Assembly (NCBI GenBank): GCA_003427395.1
Contig: BFEA01000285.1
Location: forward strand, 578,120 to 613,627
Length of the DNA: 35,508 nt
Origin: Chara braunii
Lineage: Eukaryota; Streptophyta; Charophyceae; Charales; Characeae
Direction: 5' to 3'
The position numbers and the translations under genes were made by a program. This document shows, piece by piece, positions 9,324 to 20,078 of the stretch (its first letter is position 1; every line of letters starts with the position of its first letter). The notes under the pieces were generated by a model. That model ran no database searches, was not told where the DNA came from, and saw only the letters and a list, made by a program, of their open reading frames with translations.

Positions 9324-9702
9324 CTAGGTAGCACTGTGTTCGTGTTCGGAGGCGAACGCGAACATGTTCGCCCGAACGCGAACAAGCGCCAAAAACCCTC
9401 CGAATGCGAATATAAAAAAAATATTTAAAAATATTTATAAAAAAAAACAAACGTTCTCAAAAAAATCGAAAAAACGTATATGTTATGTAAAAACATAAAA
9501 CAAGCAACTTTTGCCTTGGAGTCATGTTCAAATTCATAGCCAATCATGAGTTAAAACTAAAAAACCGAAAAATATATATATATATAAAAAAAAAAATTTT
9601 CGGAGAAAAAAACATGTTCGCCCGAACATGTTTGCGACCTGTTCGCGCGAACACGTTTGCGCGGATGTGAAGGGGCGCGAACACGTTCGGTATGCTACGC
9701 AG
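9324..9702. mobile_element. hAT-like MITE (379 bp) with 8-bp target duplication
   Basis: The 8-mer cttctaac flanks the element directly (9316-9323 and 9703-9710). The ends are imperfect inverted repeats: ctaggtagcac on the left, and ctgcgtagcat as the reverse complement of the right. Subterminal zones at 9340-9390 and 9610-9690 are crowded with gttcgcccgaac, gttcgcgcgaac and cgaacatgttcg palindromes. The middle is AT-rich and noncoding. An 8-bp duplication, short inverted ends and subterminal motif clusters are typical of non-autonomous hAT elements; the family is inferred, not matched. Confidence 0.65.
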
Positions 9703-9859
9703 CTTCTAACTTATCGTGACAAAGTCTTAGCTGACCCTCTCATCACTTGTCCTTAACACGCTTACTCATACTATACACATTTTGTTCCAATGTTTTGCAA
9801 ATGAGAAAGCAAGATTCATGTCCAATACTTACCATCTAATCCCTATTGATGTCCTGTGC

Positions 9860-10819
9860 CTAAGCATGCTCGGCCCCTTGTCCTCCCTGTTCCTCGGCAT
9901 GTTTTCTAACCCCAAGGCCGAAGGTCTCGATTTCTCTCCTTTTCTTCGCAATTTCCTGTAGTTCCGCCTCACTGAAAAAGTCCAATGGCGTGGCTACCAC
10001 CCCTGCCTTTGCGAGTTCTCGGGTCTTGATAATCCACTCGTGCTTGATCACATTGGTCCATTGCTGAAACCAATGACTGGGCGTTGACCCAAACTCATCC
10101 TCCCATCTGAAGACCTCATCGCGCGGCTGGTGCATCGGAGACCGCCTCTCTTCCCTAGGCCTCGAGATTTCATCCCTCTCATCCCCGCTGCTGATTTCTA
10201 TGATCTCTTGTACATCCTCCTCCTCATCCTCCTCTTCTTCCGTCTGTATGGGGCTATATTCTCCCGTTAGGTTCTTTGGATCGTATGTATAAGGAATCTC
10301 TATCCTTGTCTCATGCCCCTCACAACTGTCGTGGCCGCTTCGTCCTTCAAGCGGGTTTTCCCTTCTCTCCTCACCCTCCTCATGCTCGTTGCGCATGTCC
10401 TGTCTCCCCTCGCTTTCCCCATGCCGAGACTCATGTTGTTCACCCCTGTTGGCTCCTCCCTCGTCAGAGGCCTGTGTCTTGTCTCCCATGTCCGCTTTGC
10501 GTCCTTCTCCCACATTTGCCCTTTCCTTCTCGCCCTCACTTTCAGATGAGATTTCTATACCTTCTCCTTCTCGGAGGGGCGAGGGTCTTCTACATATGCA
10601 CTTTCTTCCCCCCCTGCCTACCACTGGCCCGGCTATGAGCCCAATGTACAACTTTCTCTTTGTCGTCCTCCTCCCTCGACTTGGTCCTGCTTCTTCCCCT
10701 CCGGTTGGCCTGTTAATTGCCCCGCTGTCGTTCTCGTTGCCGAATTCCATTTTTACTTTTTCTTGTGATTTTTCTTCTAGGTCTTGTATAACAAGACAAC
10801 ACTTGCAAAACCCCCTCAT
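9860..10819 (-). CDS. Intact 319-aa acidic extra ORF downstream of integrase
   Basis: Uninterrupted from ATG at 10819 to the stop at 9860; a second Met at residue 24 could also start it. No family is recognised. Residues 1-80 are basic with a Cys-rich start (CKCC, residues 5-8) and a KCICRR stretch near 73-78. The middle is hydrophilic, rich in Glu, Arg and Gly. Residues 193-202 are nearly all Glu/Asp. The C-terminal third (235-300) looks folded, with aromatic residues (FRWEDEF, HWFQQW) and a probable helix LQEIAKKRREIETF. IEISS followed by acidic residues (88-95) and IIEISSGDE (206-214) look like SUMO-interacting motifs. It lies 330 bases after the integrase stop, same strand, as expected for an extra ORF expressed with the element. 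It stays open although pol has many stops. Confidence 0.6.
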   Translation of the reverse strand: MRGFCKCCLVIQDLEEKSQEKVKMEFGNENDSGAINRPTGGEEAGPSRGRRTTKRKLYIGLIAGPVVGRGGRKCICRRPSPLREGEGIEISSESEGEKERANVGEGRKADMGDKTQASDEGGANRGEQHESRHGESEGRQDMRNEHEEGEERRENPLEGRSGHDSCEGHETRIEIPYTYDPKNLTGEYSPIQTEEEEDEEEDVQEIIEISSGDERDEISRPREERRSPMHQPRDEVFRWEDEFGSTPSHWFQQWTNVIKHEWIIKTRELAKAGVVATPLDFFSEAELQEIAKKRREIETFGLGVRKHAEEQGGQGAEHA

Positions 10820-11149
10820 ACACCCGTTTCCCTAGTCCGGTAGGCAGCCCCCCTTCCCCAGAATACTCTCACTATCCGCATCATGCCCCTTTTATACATT
10901 TCCCTCCCTTATGCAAATGCGTCGTTTGTGATGATCCCATTATTTTCCCGTTAAAAACTATGATGCAATGCCCCGACAATCCTTCCTGTCGTCACATAAA
11001 CCCGTTACTGCAAACTCCCAAGTCATTTTGCCTTTCAACCTCAGTCAGTCCAACCCATTGCCCTAGCCCCAGAAAAAAATGACAGTCCCACGAACGCAGT
11101 CAGAGATTGAACCATAGTGTGGGCATGGCCGTTGTCGGTCCTTAACTCG
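10820..11149. other. Spacer between integrase and the 319-aa ORF
   Basis: 330 bases with no supported gene. It may hold the signals for the downstream ORF on the minus strand, but I see no clear splice or promoter motif. Confidence 0.3.
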
Positions 11150-12586
11150 TTACCCCTCAGTTTCCTTATCCTCGCCCTCCTGAAACCATTGTTCCACTGG
11201 GTCCCGACTTAGAAACCTGACCAATCGTTGCCCCGGGAAGGGTCCTTTTAATCCGGTTCCATCCAAATCTTCCAGTTCGAAGGTGTCCAGTCCCACTCGC
11301 TTGGTGACCCGGTAGGGGCCTTTGAACCTCCTTCTCAGCTGCCCAGACCAAGTACTTTCTAGCGCCGAGTTCCTTAGGAATACTGTCTCCCCCACCTGAA
11401 GTGGCTCTTTTCCGACATTCTTAACCTGGTCTCACCTTGCTTTGTCCCTCATTCTGCTGTCTAGCACCTGGTTGGCGATGTCTTTCATGACTTCTTCGTT
11501 CTTCAGGACTTGTTGACACCTTGCCTCGATTAACTCTTCCTTGGTCATTCGTGGATCATCATCTAACCTGTTCTAGGTAGGTATCAAGGCTTCGACGGGA
11601 AAGTCGATCTCTCTCCTGTACCAAAGTTTTGCTGGAATACATCCCGTTGTCCTCTTAGGTGTCTTGTTCTCTGAGAAGACAGCCTGCTTGAGATACCTAG
11701 GCCAGCTTCCCATATGGTTCCCTACGAGCTTCACAATTGTGTTCTTTAAGGTTTGGTGCCCTCTTTCCACAGGCGAATTGACCTCCGGATAATACGGCTC
11801 GATGAGTTTGATCGGTACGCAGAGTCTCTTAAGCATTCCCAATACTTCTTGGTTCACAAATTATATCTCATTGTCCGCTATAAACCTTCTGACGAAAGGG
11901 TGCCTCAAGTAGAAGTCTTCTATCTAGTCTGCTATGCTTCTCCCTGTCTTTTTCTTCAGAGCGACCACGTCCACGAACCCACTCAAGTTTTTTCGCGCAT
12001 CCAGGATATACCTGTACCCGTCTATTGATACAGGCATGAGCGCAAGGTCAAGGTGGACCAGATGTCCCGGTCCTAGCACCTGCGTTGGGCTAAGCGGCTC
12101 GAAGACACGTGCCGAGCTCCATTCCTGGCAGATTAGGCAGGTCTGGCAGTACGTGGCGACCATGTTTGTCATGCCTGGCCAATAATAGAGTGGCGCTATC
12201 TTTGTAAGAGTTCCTTTGGACGACCGATGTCCTCCTGCTAATCCGTCATGCATTGTCTGGATAACGTCTAACTGCCTTGATCCTCTGCACACAACTCTTC
12301 TAGGCATAGCACCTTCCTCTCTTCGGAACAGATGGCCGCCCCTTAGGACGTACCTTTCGGCCTCCTGCCTTGCTTTAGCACTGACTTCCGTGGGTTGTTT
12401 GTTTCCTACAAGTAACAACCCGATCTCCCGAAAGATCCCTTCGTATATCTGGGCATAGAAAAACTTTTTCCCTTCCTGGTCCTCATCCTTTCTCTCCTGC
12501 ATTTGGTTTACCATCCATCGCAACTCTTTCCTTTCCCAAGATTTCACTAAGCTCATCAAGGCTTCCCGGCCTCCCCCAACCGCCAT
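11150..12586 (-). pseudogene. pol: Integrase region of pol (degenerate)
   Basis: A single minus-strand frame carries the whole integrase with stops at 11924 (TAG), 11861 (TAA), 11573 (TAG) and 11432 (TGA). In the first open segment (220 residues) the zinc-binding HHCC motif is complete: H113, H120, C150, C153. The first catalytic Asp is D180 (VHLDLALMP). After the stop at 11924 the second Asp sits in FIADNE. The Glu sits in NSPVERGHQTLK, 35 positions after that Asp, giving D,D(35)E. The last segment (11395-11150) has the GPY-type C-terminal module (RRRFKGPYRV) typical of Ty3/gypsy integrases; no chromodomain is visible. It overlaps the preceding frame at 12483-12586, so a frameshift lies there. 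Function is lost through the stops. Confidence 0.85.
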
Positions 12587-14190
12587 TGCTATCAGTTCCT
12601 CCTTCGGTCCTGCTATCGGTCCCCACGAGTCTTTCTCCTCTTTGCGACCTCGAGCGGTGACTGGGTCCTTCCCTAAGTTCTGCTACTACGATCGGCGCCT
12701 CCTTCTCCAAAGTCCGGATCAACAATTTTTCCGACGCGCATCCTTCGCCCATCATTTCGTTGTCCACCACAAGAGTTCCTCCTTCGCATTCAAGGAACGC
12801 ATCTATGGGCTCCGCATCTTCCACCCCTTCGGGAGTGATGCAGACCCGGCTCAGCCCATCTACCTTGTTTCTGATTCTTGTAATCCGTTCGATCTTGTAA
12901 TCGACTGCCCATCTCCCCACCGTCGGATCTATAGGCTTGTAGTTCTTTAAGGCCCCTGCGACATTCGTCGGATCGATCCTTAAGATTTACCGCCTTCCGA
13001 ATAGGTAGGCCTGGAAGGTCTTGAGGCAATGTAGGATGGCTAAGACCTCCTTTTTGAACTGTGAGTATCGTCGCTTTGCGGAGTTCAGGGTTCTACTTTC
13101 GAACCTAATCGGCCTCTCTTTTCCCTCCTCATCCTGTTGAATCAGCACGCCTCCTACGACCAAGGGTCCTCCATCCGTTTCTAGGATGAAAGGTCGTACC
13201 ACTTCGTCATTAAAATAAGGAGCGGATAAAGCGACTTTCTCAGACGTCAATATGTCCTTGAGTGTTTGGACGACTCCTTCTCGCTCTTTCGTCCAGTCCA
13301 TGGTCCCCTCTTCTCTAATCATGGCCCGGATAGGCTCAACAATCTTGGCAAAATTCTTAATGAAGATCCTCCAAAAGCCGACCACGCCTAGGAATGCTCT
13401 TACCTCCGTTGTCGTGCACAGGGGTGTTGGCCACTGTGATATCTTGTCCGTCTTTGCCGGATTTGACTTCCTACCGTAAGCTCCACAGCGAAATCCTAGT
13501 ATGGTCACTTCCAGTACTGCTAGAATACTCTTTGGTCCGCTAGCCGTAATGTTGTATACTAGGAACCGACGGAGTAAGTCTTCGATTTCTTGTAGGTGGT
13601 CCCATACAAACCTTCGGATTCCTGGCTGGACTTCCGTCTCATCCTTCTCCTGCGCGTCTTTGATCGGATTGTCATCGATGTAGGGCTCGCACTTCTCTGG
13701 GAACATGTCCCCGGCTACAGTGAGCATTCTCCGTTGCGCTTCGGCTACCACGTTTGTGAAGCCCATAGCGGTTACTTGCATCTGCAACTGGCCTACGGGG
13801 GTGTGCATAGCGGTGTACGGCCTGTCCCGAACATCCAATGAAAGTTGGTCGTATCCTGAGTACAGATCTATCAGGGAGTAAACGCTTCGGCCAGCGTGCG
13901 ATTCCGACAATAGATCGGTCTGAGGCAGCGAGCCAGCATCCCGGATGGTTACCGCATTCAACTTCTGCAGATCCTGAATCCACCTTAACGTCTTGTTGGG
14001 CTTCCGAAAGACGAACCACCGGTTTGCGTATGGCGACGCCGTAGGTTCTGCGACGAAGGAGTCCATCTTCGCTCGAAGAAGGTTTGTCTCTTCCCCCGGT
14101 ATCCCAAATTCATAGGACGAACCTTTATCATTCCAACACTCATGCTCTACCGTGTGGATTCTGACCAGAGGGATCAGCTTCGCGTCCAGT
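12483..14190 (-). pseudogene. pol: Reverse transcriptase and RNase H of pol
   Basis: The best preserved part of the element: open for 1080 bases from 14066 to the TAA at 12987, then in the same frame to 12483. In the 359-residue open block the RT carries the first catalytic Asp in SLIDLYSGYDQ (D67) and the YIDD box at 129-132. The RT/RNase H linker and thumb follow (TEVRAFLGVVGFWRIFIKNF, 220-239). RNase H shows D298 (LETDGG) and E340 (YSQFKKEVLAIL). After the TAA the frame continues with ILRIDPTNVAGALKNYKP and VDGLSRV, the usual end of the RNase H/connection region. Upstream the frame reaches to about 14190 (RIHTVEHECWNDKGSSYEFG), where another frameshift joins it to the linker. The RT is clearly of the Ty3/gypsy type. 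Confidence 0.9.
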
Positions 14191-14440
14191 CGCCCCTTTT
14201 GGTGATCACTAAAGAGGTTTCCTCATCCGTTAAGAATCTCTCTACCCCTATCTTCATTGTATCATCTACCCCAACTTGTATCCGATGCCCTTTCGTTGCC
14301 CGCCTCTCTCGGTTCACCCGGAGGACTTCCTCCTCCTTCTCCATAGCCTCTTCCTTCGACGTCTCTAGCAGGACCGAGACCGGTTTTGCTTTCTTTCCTA
14401 CCGGCTTGTATTTTCGAACACTTCCTTCTGTGATCTTTCT
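14191..14440 (-). pseudogene. pol: Pol linker between protease and RT, shifted frame
   Basis: A third minus-strand frame, open from about 14440 to 14180, reads KYKPVGKKAKPVSVLLETSK near 14400 and later MKIGVERFLTDEETSLVITK. It bridges the protease frame, which runs into a stop at 14398, and the RT frame, which starts near 14190. Two indels, near 14.44 kb and 14.18 kb, therefore separate parts that were once continuous. Lys/Glu-rich linkers of this kind commonly lie between protease and RT. Confidence 0.55.
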
Positions 14441-15846
14441 CCTAAAAAATGAAAGGCCGGGATTGCCCTTGTCGCCTCTACGACTCGAGGTTGAATACTA
14501 ACTAATTTCTCATTCAGACCATATCCATTTTGCACCTCTCCTTCGAATTTGGCCAAGGCTGTCGAGTCCACTCCTACCTTGTGGTATCTGAGGGTTTTGA
14601 TGAGCTGTAACAAATCCGGGGTCTCGAGTGCGACTTCCGGCACGTCCATGCGTACTTCTTTCCGTTTGGGCAGACTGACACCGAGTTCGACTTCTGACTC
14701 CTTTTCCGCTACCATAACACCTAAGACTTCGTCCTCCTACCTCCTCTTCTTCTGGGGCAAGCCCATCTTGATCCATTCCTTCTTGTTGAATGCCTCCTCA
14801 ATCATAATTTATACCCTTTCTCTCATGGCCTCCATCCGCGCGAAAGCCACTTTTCGTGCGCTATCTTCGAACGACGGCGACCATGTTGCCAACTTTCCCT
14901 TCGGAGGGTTTCCTCCCGTTCCGAGGAGTTGGAGGAGCTCACCCCGGCCGGTCACTGGGTCCTCTATATCTACCATGTACGTGCCATCGTGCAAGTGCAT
15001 GCCTATCATTTCTACGTTTGCGCACCATGGCCTCTCGAGGATAATGTCGTGATCCATTTCCTCCATTACGGTAATCCGCTGAAACGACCAGATCAATTCC
15101 CTGACGCCTGCCTTGACTGCGCACTTCGTGACATACCCAACGAACGAAATTTCCCCACCGGCTCCCCAGATGCTCCTTGTTACTTCCTTATTTACCGTAC
15201 AACCCGTGATCGTTGTGAAATCCCTCCTTATGAGAGTGATTTCCACTCCCCCGTCTACTAATGCGTCGGTATGATGAGTCCCGATCTGGATTTTCAACTT
15301 CCCTACGGGTAGCGCATGGAAGCTGAGCTTTGTCCCGGGAGGTGCCCTCATGACCTCGCCACCTTCTCGGTCTGGTAAGCTCAAGCAGATGTTCGCAAAG
15401 GCTTTCTCCAGATCCTCTAAATCCCCTCTACTCCTTTGAAGGTTTGCGACTTCTTGCGGAGCTTTCTCCTCTCTTTCCTCTTCCGATGCTTCAGGGTTTT
15501 CGTTTATCTCCACTCGCCACCGAGTCAACAGTTGTCTAAGCCCTTTGAGCAACCTAGGGCTGACCTGCAGCATGGTCTGAAACGACACCGACACCATGGT
15601 TCCTAGTAATTTGCTAAGGGTGTCGTCGATCTATGGCATGGTTAGGATCGGAATCTGATACCTAAACTTCTTTTTAGCAGCGGTGACTTTGTTCGTAGGC
15701 TCCTCTTCCCTAGACTTCCCATAGACTTTCTCTGGTTCCCTGGCCTCGGGCTCTGCCTGGGGCTCGGAACTTCCAGCCACCTCCTCCATCACCGTGTCAC
15801 AGATAATCCTTCTCCCGGCCGTCGCTTTCCACAATGAAGTTGACAT
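14398..15846 (-). pseudogene. pol: Protease region of pol (degenerate)
   Basis: One frame with stops at 15631 (TAG), 14809 (TAA) and 14737 (TAG). The longest open part (15597-14809, 262 residues) contains a retroviral-type aspartic protease core: ALVDGGVEITLI at residues 112-123, where the normal catalytic triplet is D-S-G or D-T-G. Here the middle residue is Gly, so the active site is damaged. The second half of the fold is seen in DHDIILERPWCANVEM (182-197), where the usual I-L-G-R-P reads I-L-E-R-P. The part before it (15846-15631) is Glu/Lys-rich and ends KKKFRYQIPILTMP. The change from the gag frame to this frame near 15.85 kb could be ancestral gag/pol frameshifting or decay. Confidence 0.75.
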
Positions 15847-15871
15847 GCGGCCCGCGGCCCCGAAGTTGATC

Positions 15872-17677
15872 TCAGATGATATCTACCATTGGCTCGGCCT
15901 ATACTGCAATTATCTCTAACCCATTGAGCATGATAACGGCTCGCCGCATCCCCCCTGGCGAATTCCAATTTACCCGTTCTCCCCGTGGTTTAAATATTTC
16001 TCCCTTTAATGACCTGGTACATCTCCTTTTTAATATATCATGGTTGAGCTTTAGATATGCGTGCACATAATGTCCCATTGTGGTGTAGTACTTGCATTGC
16101 TCATTAGTAGGATCTCTCCATCCGAATCCTCGATCGGCTACACCTTTGCGGAACTACGGCTTCCTGGGAAGGGACACCTGCATAACCAACAGTGCGTTCT
16201 CCACCCTTTCGATCTTGTTGTCGACTCCGTGCACCTGTTCATGTAAACTTTCAATCCCCTTCTTTACCTTGTCGCCTGTCCTACCGGTCAGATTTATGAC
16301 CTCCCCTTCCTTAAGCAAGGCCAACATCTCGGTCACTACTGTCTTTTCGGCCAGATCCGTTACTGTGCTAAAATCAACATCCTTGGTGTTTACGAACTTG
16401 CTCGTTTGCTGGTAAGCCGACAGAATCTTGTCTTTGTCGAACTCGGAGAACTGTCTGAGGAAGTATTTGCTCATTATTCGGGCCATAACCCCGGGGATCC
16501 TTAGTGCTACCAGAGTAAACTCCCGTAGGAAGTCATTGTACGTTGCCCAGTTCTTTCTTTGAACTGCCGCTAAGTCGTCGTCTGTAGCCATCTTCTCCGC
16601 TGCCAGGTATTTCCTCATCATCACATCCCGGGTCTCCTTCCAAAACCGGCTCGCAGCCATAATGGCCATTATGTCCCGCCCTAGGCTCAATAACACATGC
16701 TGTCCTAGGTGGTCCATCTTTTCTTCTTCAGTCCATTTCAGCAACGCAACTAGGTTCTCATAATCGATTAGGAACTCCGTGATGTTCGCCCCGTCGAACG
16801 TCAACTTTTTCTTAGCTTCCGCTAGGTAGCCCTAATTTATGTTCAGTGCTCGTGCGAGGGATGATACTACCTTCCTCAGGCCAGCTTCGGAGCTACTAGC
16901 CTCGCCCACCATACTGGTATCCGGTCCTTCCTTGTCGGCCTTTTATCCCTCCCTAGTCTTTGCAGTTCCTTTCGGGTCGAACCATCCCAACACCCTTTCA
17001 CTGAGGCTCAAGAGCCCTTCACACCCTCGCGTTACCGCTGGCGTGGTCGGCAGGCGGCTAGCCCTACTATCTATGGCTGATGGGTTCGTAGCTTTCTCTG
17101 CTTCCATCCCCGAAAAGTTCTCTCTCTCTTTCGTTCTTTTGCTCGGTGTTCCCCCACGGTCACTACCCTTATCCCCTTGTCCAATGCCGCCTCGCCCGGT
17201 CCTCCGTTCGTCCCGCGGTTCTTCCTACAGAGGGCCTTCTTTGTTCCCAGTCATCATTTCCTCGATCAATCTTGCCTTGTACTCCGCGGTCTTTTTTTTT
17301 ATCTCTTCTTGTTTGTGCCTCGCATCTGTGACCCTCACTTTCTTAGACACAACTCCCTCTGAATTTTGGGGGTTTGTCCTATCCTTATTTCTGCCCTCCT
17401 TGGTTTCCTGAGTCCCTTGCCTGCTTCCCCCGGTTTTCCCCGAGCTTTCTCCTGAGGAGATTTCCTTCCGGTTCCCTTTGTTACCATTCGGATTTATCGA
17501 TTCTCTGTCTTTCTGCCCCTCTTCGCTTTGCACGGCACTGCCTCCTAAGCCTGGTCCTTCTTTGCTCTTACGGTTATCCCTCTCGTCCTCCGTTGCCATT
17601 TTGCCTAGTTCTGCATAAGCCAAAGGATTCCCCAGGACACACGCAGCGCGAGGCAATTTAGGTTCCCTAGGTCCCAA
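15872..17677 (-). pseudogene. gag: gag (capsid and degenerate zinc knuckle)
   Basis: A single minus-strand frame spans 17677 to 15872 with stops at 17225, 16943, 16832, 16154, 15899 and 15872. The first ATG is at 17597-17599; the frame before it is open from a non-ATG codon. The N-terminal third is charged, low-complexity sequence. The central 216 residues (16804-16154) look like a Retrotrans_gag capsid: FDGANITEFLIDYENLVALL and later KYFLRQFSEFDKDK. At 16096-16055 a CCHC zinc knuckle is recognisable in spacing (C-X2-C-X4-H-X4-C), but the second and third Cys positions are both Tyr (CKYYTTMGHYVHAY). Both differ from Cys codons by one G-to-A change. Gag would form the particle and bind element RNA; this copy cannot. 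Confidence 0.75.
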
Positions 17678-18076
17678 CTTTGTTGGCTTATCTTTATTCA
17701 GAAAAATTGTCTACTCCCCATTCCCGTTTCCTGATTGCTTCCCTGAGAAGAAGCCACGTCTGGCCCTGCCGCCCTACCGAGCGAAAGGGGCGTGAGTTAG
17801 TTTCCTTTATCACAGGCTCATTTAGAGCGCCCTTATCCCGCCGGCCGGCGTGTAGGAGTCCGGGTTAGGCACCCTGCTAGAGAAAGTGTTCTTGGGCAGT
17901 ATTCCCCTTTTTTTGTCCTTCAGGGTCATGGCAACCATCATGAGTCTACCCTCCCCCCCCTTTGTTTTCTAGCAGGTTTTGATCGTCCGGGTCCGAGGTC
18001 CCTTCTTATTTCCGTAGCGACTATACTTGATTTGCCCTTATTGGCCCGGCCCTGGGTGTTAGTCCCGTTCTCACCC

Positions 18077-18784
18077 TCATGGCCCTTCCGGTTCGGTAAG
18101 CTCCTCGAATAGTTGAGCCACCCCCGCTAGATAACTCTCTCCTATTTCAATTTACCTCTGAGTTATGTGTTCGTATTCCGCCCAGGCTAGCCGTGGCAAC
18201 GCAAATATCAGAATATGGATGACTTCCAGTAACTCGTGGGCCCTGTTTCCCCAGAACGGCCCATGTTCCACAGAAACATCGTAAACATCCCGATGGTCTG
18301 AAAGGGGAAGTGGTCTACCCAGACTATTGCCGAGTCCGCCAGCTCCTGCGCCCTCGCGAGGCTCTCGAAGATGAGGTCTATCATAAATCGGGGGACCCGG
18401 CACCTCAGCGGTGTGGTTGGTGCCCTTAATTCCCTCCAACCTCTCATTTCCACCCTGGTAAGTAAATCCACGTTTCTTCTAACCCTGACTGATTGTCTTA
18501 TCCGCATCAATACCCGGCCCGCCCGCCCTCTGAAAGACGGGAGCCAGCTCGTGGCCTTGTGCTATTCCTATCCCCAACAAGTGTCAGCCAGCCTCGGGTA
18601 GGTATAAGACCCCGGTTACCTCCAAGTTGGAAAACAAGTCATCCCAGGCCCCCGGTTGAGTCTCATCCCTGTCCACCGACATTCCACCAACATGAAGGCG
18701 TTGTCTCTCCCTAGAGTCACGGTCCGCCATTCTACGTCGAATCCCTGAAAGTTGGAATTCGATGGGAGGGACACTTCCCATCAC
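18077..18784 (-). pseudogene. Extra-ORF module D (fourth tandem copy)
   Basis: Degenerate paralogue of the module seen intact at 18971-19645. N-part: GVLYLPEAG, a TGA at 18584 at the position of Trp in the other copies, then HLLGIGIAQGHELAPVF. The middle part is in another frame (18510-18208): RVPRFMIDLIFESLARAQEL, matching LPPFLVDAVFETRSRLVRIC of copy A. The last part is back in the first frame: HGPFWGNRAHELLEV and IGESYLAGVAQLFEELTE, ending at TGA 18077. So there is one stop and two frameshifts (one near 18.26 kb). It shares its frame with copy C across a short linker containing only two stops (18971 and about 18793), so C and D may once have been one polypeptide. Function unknown. Confidence 0.6.
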
Positions 18785-18970
18785 CCGCCGTTATTCCAAG
18801 GCGGTCCGGGGTACCGGGGCTGGCGTTCCATTCGCACACGTCTTGCTGCCATTGTTGTCTTGGTGATTCCCTGCATAGTCCACATAGAAAGGGTTACGGC
18901 CGATCCTCAGCAAATGTCCACCTACTGTCCCCTTACGCTTTAGGTTCTCATTCTTCTTCTCTGGTCCCAA

Positions 18971-19645
18971 CTATCCCTCCATATCCCCAAGAGCAGCAAC
19001 CTCCGATGGCTGCTCGTACAGCCGGTATAGGTCATCTATGTAGGTCGTGCCCCCACCTACTTCCCGCCTGATGACTCTCCATATGGCCTCATCACTTATT
19101 TGCGGAATTTCCGGCCTAGTATTTACTGCTGCCCGTACTATGCATAACCCCTTGCGCCCTTGTTCGTCTTCAAGCAGTCCCATCTCTAGGAAGGCCCGGT
19201 AGTATTCCCAATACATTAACGCTTCATCAAAATTCAGGCTAGTTACGGCAGCTACTGCCTGCTCCACTCGCTCTATGCCTCCCATTTGTCTTAGTAAGAA
19301 GGGTGGTAGACGCATTCGTACGACCTCATTCGGCAAACTAAAGACCCCTGCCATGACAACTTTTACCTCAGCCGTTACATCATCTCGTTCGGGATCCGCG
19401 AACTCAAACTCCTCCCGCGAGGTTATTTGCCATGCTCCCTCGAACATTCGCACGAGGTCATCCCCGGAAGCCAAGGCAATCCCAAAGGTCTGCCATCCTT
19501 CTTCCGACAGGTGTAAGGATCCCGCCACATGCACGCGCCCTGGGAGGTCCAAATCTATGCCCCCGAACTCCCCTCTTGCACGCCATTCCAGCTCTACTAC
19601 TAGGTACACCGTGTCTTCCACCAATTCTACCCCCACCCGGTCCAT
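18971..19645 (-). CDS. Extra-ORF module C, intact 224-aa ORF of unknown family
   Basis: The only unbroken member of the four tandem modules; ATG at 19643-19645 is the first Met after an in-frame stop. No known family is recognised. Shared landmarks are LHLSEEGWQTFGIALASGDD (residues 44-63), VRMRLPPFLL (about 109-118), FLEMG and TYIDDLYRLYEQ near the C-terminus. Copy A has PPFLVDAVF and VEMGPFEGN at the matching places. The protein is acidic, mostly helical in appearance, with no transmembrane segment or signal peptide. It lies upstream of gag on the same strand, where some large gypsy elements carry an additional ORF. A structural role or a gag-like accessory role is possible, but nothing in the sequence shows it. 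Confidence 0.55.
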   Translation of the reverse strand: MDRVGVELVEDTVYLVVELEWRARGEFGGIDLDLPGRVHVAGSLHLSEEGWQTFGIALASGDDLVRMFEGAWQITSREEFEFADPERDDVTAEVKVVMAGVFSLPNEVVRMRLPPFLLRQMGGIERVEQAVAAVTSLNFDEALMYWEYYRAFLEMGLLEDEQGRKGLCIVRAAVNTRPEIPQISDEAIWRVIRREVGGGTTYIDDLYRLYEQPSEVAALGDMEG

Positions 19646-20078
19646 TACCGGGTTACTTACCAGGCAGGTTCATTTCGATCTTGCCCCCTGATGCTCTTGG
19701 TGGCAGGATCCCGCGAGACCTATCCTCCTAGAATGTCATTCGCCGGACCATCTTGCAATGTCTCCTTTTCTGCTCCCTTAGTTCGATTGCTGCACCCACT
19801 GAGATTCCGTATCTTTTGTGTTTTAGTCCTTCACACTCCTTACCTATCGTACACCGGTTCTTGCTGCTATCCCTGCCCCATACACGTACAGATCTTCTTC
19901 CCCTTTTCCGGTTGTCGCTATCTCCCCCTTGTTTCAACCCCCTCGCACCCCCTGCTAACTAATATACACGTCCTTCTTTATGTTACACCCTAATTCACAT
20001 GCATCCTCCATACTCCGACCTCCCCGCGGCGTTCAATTTCACGGTCCTCTTTTTAGTAGAACCACAGTACCTAAACAG

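Noticed and set aside
10276-10835. Plus-strand frames opposite the 319-aa ORF
   Set aside because: They are shadows of the minus-strand ORF, low in complexity and mutually overlapping.
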